A stretch of 64,000 bases of DNA. Source: Catenaria anguillulae PL171. Taxonomy: Eukaryota; Blastocladiomycota; Blastocladiomycetes; Blastocladiales; Catenariaceae. A program made the position numbers and the translations under genes. The stretch is from positions 372,001-436,000 of the forward strand of contig MCFL01000019.1 in assembly GCA_002102555.1 (NCBI GenBank), in the 5' to 3' direction. The notes beneath the pieces were generated by a model that did no database searches, had not been told where the DNA came from, and saw only the letters and a list, made by a program, of their open reading frames with translations. Positions 1 through 10,130 of this stretch are shown piece by piece (within the stretch, counting starts at the first letter, position 1; each line of letters begins with the position of its first letter).

Positions 1-1
1 T

Positions 2-977
2 GACTCGTGGATTGGGGCCGCCGACATGTTTCTCGTCATCTCATGCCTGTTGACGGTGCTCGGCGGGTACTTGCTCGTTTACCTGCAACTCAGACGGGTC
101 GCACAAGCGTCTGCATCGGCAATAGTGTTTCCCAACATTGGCAAAACTACCATGATGGCTCTGGGCCAGTCGCGCGGTACCCTCGCGAAGGCCGCGGGAT
201 CATCCTCGCACGGTTCCAAAGCATCATCCTTGTGCGTTATGTCTTTTAGTTGAAAACGTGAAATTGGAAGGGACTATTGTGTCGTAACGCAACACATGTT
301 TGGATGACCAAAATGCGCAGACAAAAGAGCATTGAGCAACTCGCGTTCGCTCGCTCGCGATCCATTCCCACCATCTCTGCCTCATCCAAAACCTCCTCAT
401 CTCATTACAAGGCTACAGTCACCATTCTCGACACGCGCAGCCAAAATGCAAACCAGCTGGACCAGGTCGATGAAACTCGATCCACAGCAGGTGTTGGCAC
501 ATCGATTGCCAACTTGGCGGCCGAGCGCTCCAATGAGACGCGGGTTGCTGAAGCACGGGTCGTCAAACGAGCCGGGTTGACATTTCTGGCGTACAGCTTC
601 TTTGTATTTCCATTCACCTATTTTAGTGCGTTGTTGTTTGATCTCCTTTTCTCCCTGTGAAGTCTTCTGCCACTGACCCTTTTTTCCGCTGCATTTGACG
701 CTCCAGTCTGGTTGGGACACCGGTACGGGGCACGACCAACCGTTCAGGAGGACTACTGGATCTGTGCCACCAAGCTCATGTCGGAAATCTGCGGTACGTG
801 TGCAAAGCTGCGCTTGCATGCTCAAGCTGGGCGAATACCGAACCTAACCTACAATGCTACTTGTTTTGTTGTATGTTAGATCCAATTATTCTCATCATCC
901 TCGACCGGCGATTCAATGCAGAGTTCCGAGACCTGATACGTTGGCGCCGGGGATGGCCACGCGGACAATCCTCATGA
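2..977 (+). CDS. G-protein-coupled receptor, C-terminal part (5' partial)
   Basis: The 3' end of a seven-helix receptor that begins before the window. Position 2 onward encodes a hydrophobic helix (residues starting DSWIGAADMFLVIS) ending in basic LRR, like TM5. A long polar loop follows, then a TM6-like helix (GLTFLAYSFFVFPFTYF). Two introns are clear: 626-706 and 794-879, both GT-AG, and joining the exons (…-625, 707-793, 880-977) keeps the frame. The last exon gives a TM7 and helix 8: DP at the NPxxY position, then a basic amphipathic DRRFNAEFRDLIRW, ending at TGA 975-977. The TM6-TM7 spacing and DP…F pattern resemble class A-like receptors. The ligand is unknown. The exon border in the loop (between about 124 and 412) is not resolved, so the loop sequence is uncertain. 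Confidence 0.6.
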
Positions 978-1146
978 TGAGCTTCGAATACCGCCGAATA
1001 CATTCATAGATTGGGTTGTGCAAAACGAAAGGGACAGTGCATTCCGATCGAAGCAACGAGGTACATAAGGAAAACCATGACAGATCGATGGCTTCTCTAC
1101 AACAGAAATGATGAATCACAGAAACACATGGCACAAAAGCACGCTC

Positions 1147-2374
1147 TCAAGCTGCCGCCTTGCACGCCGCGTGGTTCTTGTCACACTCTGCCACACTGAC
1201 TCCCTGCGCCTGCCCACGCTTGACCTTGTCGACGCACGCCAAATGAAACACGTCGCACGAGTGCATCCTGGCCGCACGCACCGCCTGGAACGTGCCGCTG
1301 ACACGCCCGTCGCCGAGCACCACGCGGAACGGTACGGCGCCGCCCACGCTGCACACGTTGGGCGCAGACACGCCCGCGACAGCCTTGCGGTACGTCTGCA
1401 AGCCACAGTTGCCGTTGTTGTTGTTGCCGTTGGCAGGCGGGGCAGGGGCCGGGGCAGGGGCGGGTGTCGGGGGACGAGGCTGCGGCGTAGGCGGCCGCGG
1501 AGCAGGTGCTGGATCCACGGGCGCAAGGTTGGATCCACCACCGCCATTGCCGTTTGCTGCACGGCACCGCTCAAGCGCTGCGGGAATGCCGTCGCGGTAC
1601 GCTCCGCGGCACCCATCTGGCCGGCATGCGAGCGTTTCACCCGTGCCAAAGAACTTGCACCTGCCCGCAGACGCTGGGTTGTGTGCGTCGCCCGGGATAA
1701 AGTCGGGGCATTTGGGCTTGCTGTTGGGATTGACGGGATCGCCGCCCGCGAGTGTAAAGTCGTGGCATCCGAACCAGTCGGTCAGGCCGCGTTGGCGGTC
1801 GCCAAAGAAGGATGCGCCGCCAAACCATGTCCATTGCAGCGTGTATTGGCCGTCAGGTAGGTAGGAAGGGAGCTTGAGCTGTGTCGAGCAACGGTTGCCG
1901 TCGATCGGGGTGTTGTCTTCGCCAAGAGGATCGGCTGGGTTGCCTGCACGGCAGCCGGCCTCGTGGCAAGAGAATTGGACGACGCCATTATCAAAGTCTT
2001 GAATGGACTGGGCCGAGTTGAAGGGAACAATCGACAGACGAACAAAACCGGCAGGCTGTTGAAACGATGGATAGGGACAACGCGTCAATAAAGGGGCGAG
2101 AGACAAGCTCGGTGTGAAACACGTGTATGCGTACATGGTTGTTGCGAGGCCAAACGACAGGAATCGTCTGCCCACGACGGTATGTCACGTCCTGCGGGCG
2201 GGCACCTTGCTTGCCGCCACCGCACGCAGCGGGGAGCACGTTCGGATCGGTCGCCGGCAAGAATCCGCCAACGCGGACGCGTGGCTCAAGCATGCGTGAA
2301 TGGGCGTCGACCTGCGACAAGAGTTGAAGCACGAGGAGTGCGAGGACAGGAAGGAGCGAGGATTTGGCGAGCAT
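1147..2374 (-). CDS. Secreted LPMO-like protein with C-terminal Cys-rich module
   Basis: Exons 2374-2135 and 2055-1147, intron 2056-2134, give 382 residues. The ATG at 2374 starts a signal peptide (residues 1-24, ending QVDA) whose predicted cleavage leaves His25 as the mature N terminus, the hallmark of copper lytic polysaccharide monooxygenases. A second candidate brace histidine is His80, the last codon of exon 1 (PRNNH), followed by GFVRLS. The core contains several cysteines, a WTWFGG stretch and a GCHDFTLAGG strand near its end, as in chitin/cellulose-active LPMO folds. A Pro/Ala-rich linker (about residues 260-290) leads to a roughly 85-residue module with five cysteines (CGLQTY…CSVGG…HSCDVF…ACVDK…AECDK…ACKAAA) that I do not recognise. 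The family number is uncertain. Oxidative polysaccharide cleavage is inferred, not shown. Confidence 0.65.
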
Positions 2375-3370
2375 GTTGGAAGAGCAGAGGACGTCTTTGG
2401 GAGAGGATGTATGAGTCAGTCGGAGGTCGGATGGATCTGTCCAGCAGTCTAAGTCGATGTGGCCGTGCAAACGGGTTCAGCAGATGGATGGGGTTTGAGC
2501 ACACTAGAGGGAGGTCGGCGGGGGTACATGGCCCTTTTGTAGCATTGAATTAAGGACAAATGTCTGGAGGTGGTCTGCATGCCTCGGTACTCCGGTGTGG
2601 CGGATCGAGCAATACCACGGCCAGTACCACGACCGCAAAGGTACATCCAAATTTAATCTCTCAGAAGGATTCATTAGCCGAACAACCAAGCAGTACCCAC
2701 GCAGTCGATGCGGTGTTGGTCCTGTTCAAGATCCCGACGCATTGACTGAGGCTTTTTGTGCCTTAAGATACCTAGAGCTCTCAGCGGTGTGCACATGCTG
2801 CTTTCACGGCGGCTCAAGGAACCATTTCTGCCCTTGTGCCTTGATGTGCGGTGGTGGCACAGCGAGTGCGTGACGAGTTGAATGTGGCGTTGGGCACGCG
2901 CTCCGTCAGATTCATGAAGTCCCAATGCGAACAGTGCGAACTGCTGCATCCAGAGCAACTCGTGCGGTGAAGGCCATTGTGGCTTCATTAGCTTCCAAAA
3001 ATTGAAACTTGTGCTCGAGTCGAACAATGGAAAATGGCTCATGAGCGACGCTTTGAGAGCAACTACCGATGAAGTGTCTAAATCAGCCGGCGGCCGTCAG
3101 CCGGGTTGTCTTTGCGAGGACGAGGCAGTGTCCATTTCTCTTGCCATCCCAAAGAATGCAAACGAGAGGAAAGGAACGAGTGTATTGTGGATTGACGTTA
3201 CGTGCGAGTTGAAGAGTGCGTGAAAAAGTACAGTTTGAAATAATGGAGTGTCGAGGGCACGGGAACGAGTGTTCAAAAAGGGGCGCCGAGTGCCAAGTGC
3301 GTGGTCTGCAAGAAACCACTTGTGCAACAACAGCATCCAACCGGCAACAATCTTGGCCTTTCGGGCGGCT
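2375..3370. other. Intergenic region upstream of the LPMO-like gene
   Basis: About 1 kb between the start of the LPMO-like gene and the stop of the next minus-strand secreted gene. Open frames here are short and not protein-like in composition. It should hold the LPMO promoter and the 3' region of the neighbouring gene. I see no RNA gene or repeat. Confidence 0.4.
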
Positions 3371-4401
3371 TCAAACCAGAATCGGAGTAAACCTCGATGA
3401 CCTCGGAATCACAATGCGTCCATCCGACCCACGCAACGGCCGCCCATTGCCCGTGTAGCCGCTGGTTGTCGCAAGCACGCGACCTTGGCACGCCCATTCG
3501 CCGAAGAATTGCAATGCGTACGCCGGCCGACCGTTCGGGTAGCGAGTGTTGAGGATGACTACAAAGTGGATCCAAAAAGCAAAACGGGGAGTCAGTGCAT
3601 GTTCCATGACGATAAACGGCGAGAAGAAGGAAACACACCATTTTCAACCGGCAACGTGCCCTGCAACCCGCGGCACTGCTGTCCGACCTGCGTGAAGTTG
3701 TACCCAAGATTTTCAATGAAAGCGGTCCCGTCGCCAAGGTACCGAACAAAGGCCGTGGGCGACGAAGGCGGAAGCGCGCCAGTGGGCGAGCCGAGCGCGG
3801 CCGCAGCGGCAGCCGCCGTGAGTGCATCCGAGGACGAGATGTTATCAGGATTTTGGCCCAGCGTGAGCATGGCGTTGATGATCATTTCTTGCACTTCGGG
3901 CGGGGGCAGGTCGGATTGGGCATGGGCGTCGTCAACATCGACGTCGTCGTCATTGTCGTCGGATGTGAGGGTCAGGGAGGTGGGAAGTGCAATGGACATG
4001 ATGGCGCTGAGGTCTGCGTTGGAGTCGTTGCGGTCGGACAGGATGATATTGGAAATGGATGTCGCCGTGGCCGTGGCCGTGGTTGTTGAGGTGATTTGCG
4101 TGAGAGTGCGAGTTGATATGGTTGAGGAGGTGGATGATCTTGTGGCCAACGAGGTTGTTGCAGAAGTGGTCCTTGTCGTCGTCGTCCAAGTGCCAGTGCC
4201 AGTGAATGAAGCAGTCGGGCTTGTAGTTGCAGTGCCCGACGTGGAGCGGCGAGAAGTCATGGTCGACTCCAGCGTTGACGACATTGCGACGGGCGATGAA
4301 GAGCCGGGCGAGGTGGCTGCTTGCGGGTAAGCGCCCACGGGTGCAAAGACCACGGCAATGAGAGCAAGGGTGGCGAGAAGAATGCGAGTAGAGCGGTTCA
4401 T
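3371..4401 (-). CDS. Secreted protein, small-secreted family member A (Ser/Thr-rich)
   Basis: Exons 4401-3639 and 3558-3371 (intron 3559-3638, phase 1) give 316 residues. The ATG at 4401 opens a signal peptide (MNRSTRILLATLALIAVVFA). A long Ser/Thr-rich stretch, probably O-glycosylated, is followed by a conserved core: a strand YLGDGTAFIENLG, then the motif GQQCRGLQGTLPVE at the end of exon 1, and in exon 2 NTRYPNGRPAYALQFF, a Cys-Gln-Gly, TTSGYTGNG, LRGSDGRIVIPRSSRF. The protein encoded at 6890-7401 has the same core and an intron at the same codon and phase, so the two are paralogues. I recognise no named domain. The two cysteines may form one disulphide. Role unknown; secretion is inferred from the signal peptide. 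Confidence 0.65.
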
Positions 4402-6889
4402 GATCAATGGCAGCGCGTGTATTAATCGTTGGACTGGGAGAGGAAGATGGGGTAAGAATGGGGGAAACGGGGCACGGCCTATGAGTGTTGGTAGGTGGAT
4501 GGGTGGTTGAGATAATGGGTGACTGACTGACTTGAAGGTGAGAGGGAAGTGGGTCGGTATTTGTACCTGTGGGCAGTTGCCAGACCAGGACGAAGGAGCG
4601 AGTCGCCTGCGGGTGAAGTGGCCATGCCTTGCCCGGTGCCGGTACGGAGCTCGGGATGCCAATGCCAATGCCAAGCCCAACGCCAACGCCAAGGCAGAGG
4701 CAGAGGCCGAAAAGAGGAAAAAGTGGAGCCGGAGTCTCGGATGGTACGAAAACGAACAGTGCTCGTTAGCGCGGTTTGTGAAGTGGAGTTGATGAAGCGA
4801 TTCACGTCGGCTCCACTTCCAAGGTCGTCCGCCTTTGCCTTGATGGGCCGCGCTGGACCGGTCGACCCGGATATCCAGAGTCAGGAACTGGCTTAAAAGA
4901 CATGGACATTGTGGAATGCATTGCTGGGAGTAGTGGAGTCGGGAACGCAAGACTTGAGGGTCTGTACTCGACTATGTACTCATGACACGGCTGCTACCTC
5001 GGGCGCTTTGAAAAGATTTGAAAAATGCCAAAATCCGTGTTTTGGCAACTTTGAACACTCAAGAATCAAAGCTCGCCAACTTGACGGGTTTGAGGCTGCA
5101 AAACCAAACACATCAGTTTATCAGCTTGAGTTGCCAATGCATTTGGCAGTAGCCGACCTATCCCAATATTAATATGTGACAATCTATTTGCGCTGCTGCG
5201 GCCACGCTGGTTGTTGTCGGAGTTGCGTGCGACTTCACTTACCATGAGGAAATGCATCGGAGACCGATCACCATCGGAAACAGCTCGACTGCCCGATGCT
5301 TCCGTATTGGGCCTTTCTCACTTTTTCTCCGGCGCCCGCCGCCTAGTTAGTTGTGCCCACGCCCACAGAGCCTGACTCCCCACATGATACGATCGCTGGG
5401 CACGTTTGCCGTCGTCATCGATCTCCATGGGCACGTCACCCGACGTCTCGACGACACAGGGGTACTAAATTCCTGCTACGACACTTCGAATATGACATCC
5501 CCAGCTTCCGAACCCGTTCCAAACCCTCGGTATCTTCCGCATGTCTGCGCAGGTGGGGCTGGTCCCGCCGGGAGCGAGTGCAAATGAAGGCGTTCTGTCT
5601 CCTGCCGCGTTTTTACGCGCCGCGTCCCTGCCCTGATCATCGCCGCCGCCGACACTCAACCATTTTTCAACCTTTTTCATCAGGCGCCAGCAGCTGCAAC
5701 AAGAAAAGACCGTCGTGCGCAGCTGACCCACACGTTTGTATCGGTGCCGACAAGTGTCGGTTGAGTCATTCGTTGCTCGACGTTCGCCGGCGTGAGCGCC
5801 AAGAAGCGTACAACACTCGCCTCTCAGGCGGGTACATGGGTACAAATAGAGCAGACGCGCCGCGCATCCGCCATTTGCCTCTCGCCAGTCTCTCGCATCA
5901 GTGCCTCCCCAGTGTTGCTTACCTCATTGTGTAGTTTTCCGTCTCCTCGCCTTTCATTCTCGTTCGGATTCAAGCGGTCTTGGCGCCCAGCCAACCAGCA
6001 ACAGGTGCGCTTTCAGACGGGATGCCCGTTTCAATTGAGCTTGCTAACCATCTCACCATCGTCTCCCGCTTCCTTTATTCTCGATAGTGCGACGCACCAA
6101 GTAGGTCGCTAACGCCAACTGAGCAACGCAAAGAGAATGTTCGGTGCCTCCCTCAGTCCTTGACCCGCTCGTTTCTCTGCCACCTGTTGCTGCACGTACG
6201 TTTTTTCTCTCAGTCACCCAACCGAACTGGTGTGGGTCGCGAGAGCCGACCGGGGTCGGAATCTTGATGAGTCAGGGTGGCTCACTATCGAACCCCCTAT
6301 GAAGGCTGGGCTGCAGGGGCGGCTCAGCTGGAGGGGATCGAGCCATTTTTTTTGGTCCCTGGGTGACACAAGTTTGACGACTTACAATTTGAGAGTATCA
6401 AGCATCCCTGGCATCCCGACCGTGATTTGAGTCCTCAAAAGGCCGCCAAACTGCGATTATCTCTGATTATCGGTTTTGAACTTGTCAAATCGTGTCAACT
6501 GTCGCAAGTACAAAATGGTCAAACTCCCGTCAAAATGGCCTCTTTGATACGCCAAAATGGCGTCAAATGACACCGGGTAGCAGCCGTGTGATCAGGATAG
6601 ATGGTTCCGGAACATTTTTCCAGGGTGGAAAGGTTCCATTGGATATTGGACGTCAATTGGAGGTTCCGTATGTATCACACAAAAATACACACACTTTGGC
6701 TACCTCGCAGACTGAGTCACCGGTATTGAATAAAGCAGGGAGAGGTATTGAGATAGGGAGACAAAAAAGACCAAACTCTGGAATCACCAACCGACGCCGA
6801 ATGATGCGCTGCACGCCCTTGTTGTGAACTTGATCCGCGTGTGTTCATGGTTCGAATCCGTCGCTCGCATGCTTGAGCGTCGGCGGCCC
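4402..6889. other. Long intergenic region without recognised genes
   Basis: About 2.5 kb between the two paralogous small-secreted genes. Frames on both strands are short, low in coding character, and lack recognisable domains. It contains the promoter of the gene starting at 4401. Around 6848-6872 there is a stretch resembling a tRNA T-loop, but no matching acceptor stem or D-arm; see rejected items. Confidence 0.4.
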
Positions 6890-7401
6890 TTACTGCAACA
6901 ACACAAACCTCGACGACTTGGGCACCACGACTTGTCCGTTGGTTCCACGCAGCCCTTGCCCGTTGCCTTGGAATCCAGACGTGGTCGCGACGGGAGCACC
7001 TTGGCAGTTGAACTCTTCAAAGAATTGCACGGTGTACGCGGGACGGCCGTCCGGGAATCGGGTGTTGACAGCCACTGTGCGTAAATATCAGGCAACAAAT
7101 GAGCACGAGTCACTCGGATACTCGGATGGTGACGGCATCAAGAGTTGTGCATACCAACTTCAATCGGCAACGTGCCCGCCAATCCCCGGCATTGCTGCCC
7201 GACCTGCGACGGAGGCACGCCATTGTTTTCGATCTGGGCCCATCCGTTGCCGAGGTACTTGATGGACGCACTGGGACTGCCCACGGTCGGTGGCGTGGTC
7301 GAGGGCGATGGCGCCGGCGCAGCTTGCTGTGGCGTGGGCGATGCGATGACAAACGAAGACGCGGCGACGACTGTGACGAGGAGGGCAACAAGAGATTGCA
7401 T
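6890..7401 (-). CDS. Small secreted protein, small-secreted family member B
   Basis: Exons 7401-7155 and 7074-6890 (intron 7075-7154, phase 1) give 143 residues. The ATG at 7401 begins a signal peptide (MQSLVALLVTVVAASSFVIA). A short Pro/Ser/Thr linker is followed by YLGNGWAQIENNG, the GQQCRGLAGTLPIE motif, and exon 2 with NTRFPDGRPAYTVQFFEEF, CQG, TTSGFQGNG and VVVPKSSRF near the C terminus. It is the compact version of the protein at 3371-4401: the core is closely similar, the intron falls at the same place, and the long Ser/Thr region is missing. Gene duplication followed by linker expansion or loss is the simplest reading. Function unknown; a secreted effector or wall-associated role is possible. 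Confidence 0.7.
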
Positions 7402-7889
7402 GATGGTCGAGTGGTGTCAAGTGGATGATGATGTGATTCAGACGTGGTTGTTTGCGGATCAAGTTTGAGGGACAGAACTGGGCGAGAGATTTGGTTGACG
7501 GGGTGCCGGCCAGCCTTTGTACCCCAGCCGCGGAGGTGTCGAGCCAGAGGTGAGATGCCTGTCTCACCGTCACCGCGGCATTTCGGGGCCGCCACCAAGA
7601 CGATCCGGCCGGCGACCCGAAGCATGTCATTGCCAAGGATGCCTCACCGCTTGCAATATACACAACTTTTCCCAAGTCTCGTTGTTGGTCCACACTCTTT
7701 ACAGACGCAGAATGCGGTCGAGTCGTGCCGTGCCGAGATGTCTCACTGTGACGTGACTGTGATCAACCACCAGCATTGGCACAACCAAAAGAAGCGATTG
7801 CCGTTGCGTCTCACCGCCGGCCGTGCGACACTTGTGCGGCTCACAGCTTGTAAATTTCAGATGAAAGATTAAGTTGTTTTGTTTTTTGC
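7402..7889. other. Intergenic region
   Basis: Promoter side of the small secreted gene B and 3' side of the F-box gene on the same strand. I see no coding or RNA feature. Confidence 0.35.
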
Positions 7890-9959
7890 TCACCCAACAC
7901 ACCGCCGCAACACCACGACAACAGACCCACGGACCACCAACACCCCATCCCCCTCCTCGCCCAGCATCACCATATCGCCCGCATCCGTCCACAACGCATC
8001 ATCTGCATCCTCTTCTCCACCGCTCTCGCCCCGATCTGACTCTGACTTTTCCGGCGCAGTCAAGAACTCGCGGCACGGCGTCGCCTGCTCTCGCATCCGA
8101 TTCCGCCGCTCTGCCCGCTCGCCCCTGGTCATCCGCTTCCTCTTTTCCACCTCGATCCGCCTTCTCGTCACCTCCTGCATTGTCAGTCCCACGACCTCGG
8201 GCGGAACCCGGTGGATTCGTACCTCGTCCTCCCGGACCTTTTGCACGCCTTGTCTCAAACTCACCCGCCGCGTAAACCCAGCACTCACATTCCATACGCC
8301 AACCAACTCACCACCCCGCGTCCTCAAATCCACCACGCCCAGGTCGCCGTTGGGCGACATGACAATGTGAACGTGGGCACCCAACACTTCACTGCACTGC
8401 ACGGGCGGCACGAGATACCCTGCAACAACCCTGGCCGCCTTGCTACCCCCGTCGTCCTCGGGCGCAAGCACGTGCACATGACACTTGTTGGTGACACTTG
8501 CCCTTTGCTCATTGCCGCGCACCCCGACCCCTTGAACCCACTCGAGCATCCACTGGCCGGCGCCGGAGCCGCCGCCACCGCCGCCGCACCTCTCCTGCAT
8601 GTGCGCCAACAGCGGCCGATACGTTGCGCCGAGTGCCTTTTGGCCCGCAACCGACAAGTGCGCGGGCATGTGGAGTGTGTGCACCAAGGCACCAGTGTGC
8701 ACATTGCACACGTGCATGTGGCCCGACATGGGGCCTAGAGCAAGCAGGTCGGGTTGCGTCTCGGGCGAGTAGTTGTGTGAATAGTATTTGGTGTGGCCGA
8801 TGGTGGTTTCCGAAATCAGGGTGAGCGAGGTGCGTGCGAGGGTCAGGATGTGCACGTGGCGAGAGGACTTGTGGATGTAGACCAGACGGACGTGGGTCGG
8901 GTTGGTAGGGACGAGGCTCATGGAGATGGCTGTTTTATGACAGTTACCAACAATTATTGCATACGGGTTACCAATGCAAGCGACAAGATGAGACGGACCA
9001 TAGCAATGGGTGGGAATACACACGGACGCGACAGTCCTGCCACTGCCAGGTCCTCGACTCGAATCCTGTTGTGCATTTCTTGTCTTATTGGCACCGTGAA
9101 CATATGAGCGCAGATGGATAAGCGTGAATCCTCGTGAATCGGAGCACATGAGCGAGTACATGCGCTCGCGACAATCCACGTGTCCCAAGGCCACCGTCCA
9201 GGGACCGTCGTTGGTTTTCAGCACAGTGGCGGACGCCGGATTGCCCGGAACGCAACCGGATGTGGCCAGGTCGCAATTGGTTTCGGGCGACCCAAATCCG
9301 CGGTGCATAAGCACGTGGCCAGCAATTGGATCGAGCGCGGGATAGTTGAGCAAATGCACGGTAATTGAGTGTGGGGAGTGAATACGGTGGTTCGCGGTCG
9401 ATTGTGCACAGACACGGTGAGAGAGGAAGCCAATGATTCCTCGATTGGCACAGGATACATCGGCACATGGCGAGTCGTATTGCGAAAGTTTTGTGTTGGC
9501 TGCAAATGATGAATCAATGTCCAGAACGAGTGCTTCGTAGCCTGGTTGTGGTTCTGCAGCAGCTTCGCCGCCACCGGCATGGCCCAACCAGACTCGATCA
9601 AGATGCCGCTGGTCCATTAGCACACGCCACCATGACCCGGTGGGGACATGCTTGAAATTGACCAAAGCCTTACCTGATCCATTCCGAAGCAAAGCACCGT
9701 TGACAGCCAAGACCGCCTCGTATGCAACGTGCTCGGACCGAACCCACTGATCAAAGGCGGAACAGACGAGCCGCAGGTCGAGAAAGCTGGCGAGCGATGC
9801 AGCGTCGGTGATGGACGAGACTGCAACATGCCGGAAGATCATGATGCCGAGTTCCGTTGGCAAGGTATTGAAGCATTTGGGCATATGATCCAGGCATCTT
9901 GGTTTTTGTTGGCACGAACGGCTGGGCAGGCGGGCGGACGAGATCGAGGGTGGAAGCAT
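7890..9959 (-). CDS. F-box/beta-propeller-like family protein, copy 1
   Basis: One continuous frame of 689 residues from ATG 9959 to TGA at 7890. Near residues 29-90 is an F-box-like segment (LPTELGIMIFRHV … LRLVCSAFDQWVRSEHVAYEAVLAVNG), which would bind Skp1 in an SCF ubiquitin ligase. The middle contains strand-rich repeats with WD-like blades (GHMHVCNVHTGALVHTLHMP), which would choose the substrate. The C terminus has a basic stretch, an acidic stretch and the family ending GDGVLVVRGSVVVVLRR. Paralogues lie at 10131-12220 and 19673-22083, with decayed pieces at 12545-13715 and 22623-23225. Those paralogues have an intron about mid-gene; here the matching place holds a possible 42-base GT-AG intron in frame, so the true protein may be 14 residues shorter. 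The F-box call rests on pattern only. Confidence 0.6.
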   Translation of the reverse strand: MLPPSISSARLPSRSCQQKPRCLDHMPKCFNTLPTELGIMIFRHVAVSSITDAASLASFLDLRLVCSAFDQWVRSEHVAYEAVLAVNGALLRNGSGKALVNFKHVPTGSWWRVLMDQRHLDRVWLGHAGGGEAAAEPQPGYEALVLDIDSSFAANTKLSQYDSPCADVSCANRGIIGFLSHRVCAQSTANHRIHSPHSITVHLLNYPALDPIAGHVLMHRGFGSPETNCDLATSGCVPGNPASATVLKTNDGPWTVALGHVDCRERMYSLMCSDSRGFTLIHLRSYVHGANKTRNAQQDSSRGPGSGRTVASVCIPTHCYGPSHLVACIGNPYAIIVGNCHKTAISMSLVPTNPTHVRLVYIHKSSRHVHILTLARTSLTLISETTIGHTKYYSHNYSPETQPDLLALGPMSGHMHVCNVHTGALVHTLHMPAHLSVAGQKALGATYRPLLAHMQERCGGGGGGSGAGQWMLEWVQGVGVRGNEQRASVTNKCHVHVLAPEDDGGSKAARVVAGYLVPPVQCSEVLGAHVHIVMSPNGDLGVVDLRTRGGELVGVWNVSAGFTRRVSLRQGVQKVREDEVRIHRVPPEVVGLTMQEVTRRRIEVEKRKRMTRGERAERRNRMREQATPCREFLTAPEKSESDRGESGGEEDADDALWTDAGDMVMLGEEGDGVLVVRGSVVVVLRRCVG

Positions 9960-10130
9960 GTTAAATGGATGACCAGCGGCATTGGTAGCGACATATGTAC
10001 TTGCCTAAATACTATGTAAGCATGTACATATCGGATTGCATTGAGGATTGCCTTAAGTTTCCCGCCTACAACTTGTTGACGATGATTTGGTATGTACCGC
10101 GGCTCGAATCAGTCAACAATTCAAGACTCA

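Noticed and set aside
870-977. Assigning the GPCR tail as a rhodopsin because of its TM7 lysine
   Set aside because: The Lys is one residue out of register with the retinal lysine relative to the NP/DP motif, and the rest of the protein is outside the window.
1108-1860. Long plus-strand frames over the LPMO-like gene
   Set aside because: Arg/Ala-rich shadow of the minus-strand gene, which has a signal peptide, conserved cysteines and an intron.
6848-6872. GGTTCGAATCC stretch resembling a tRNA T-loop
   Set aside because: The T stem pairs poorly and there is no matching 7-base acceptor strand, D-arm or A-box within 90 bases upstream.
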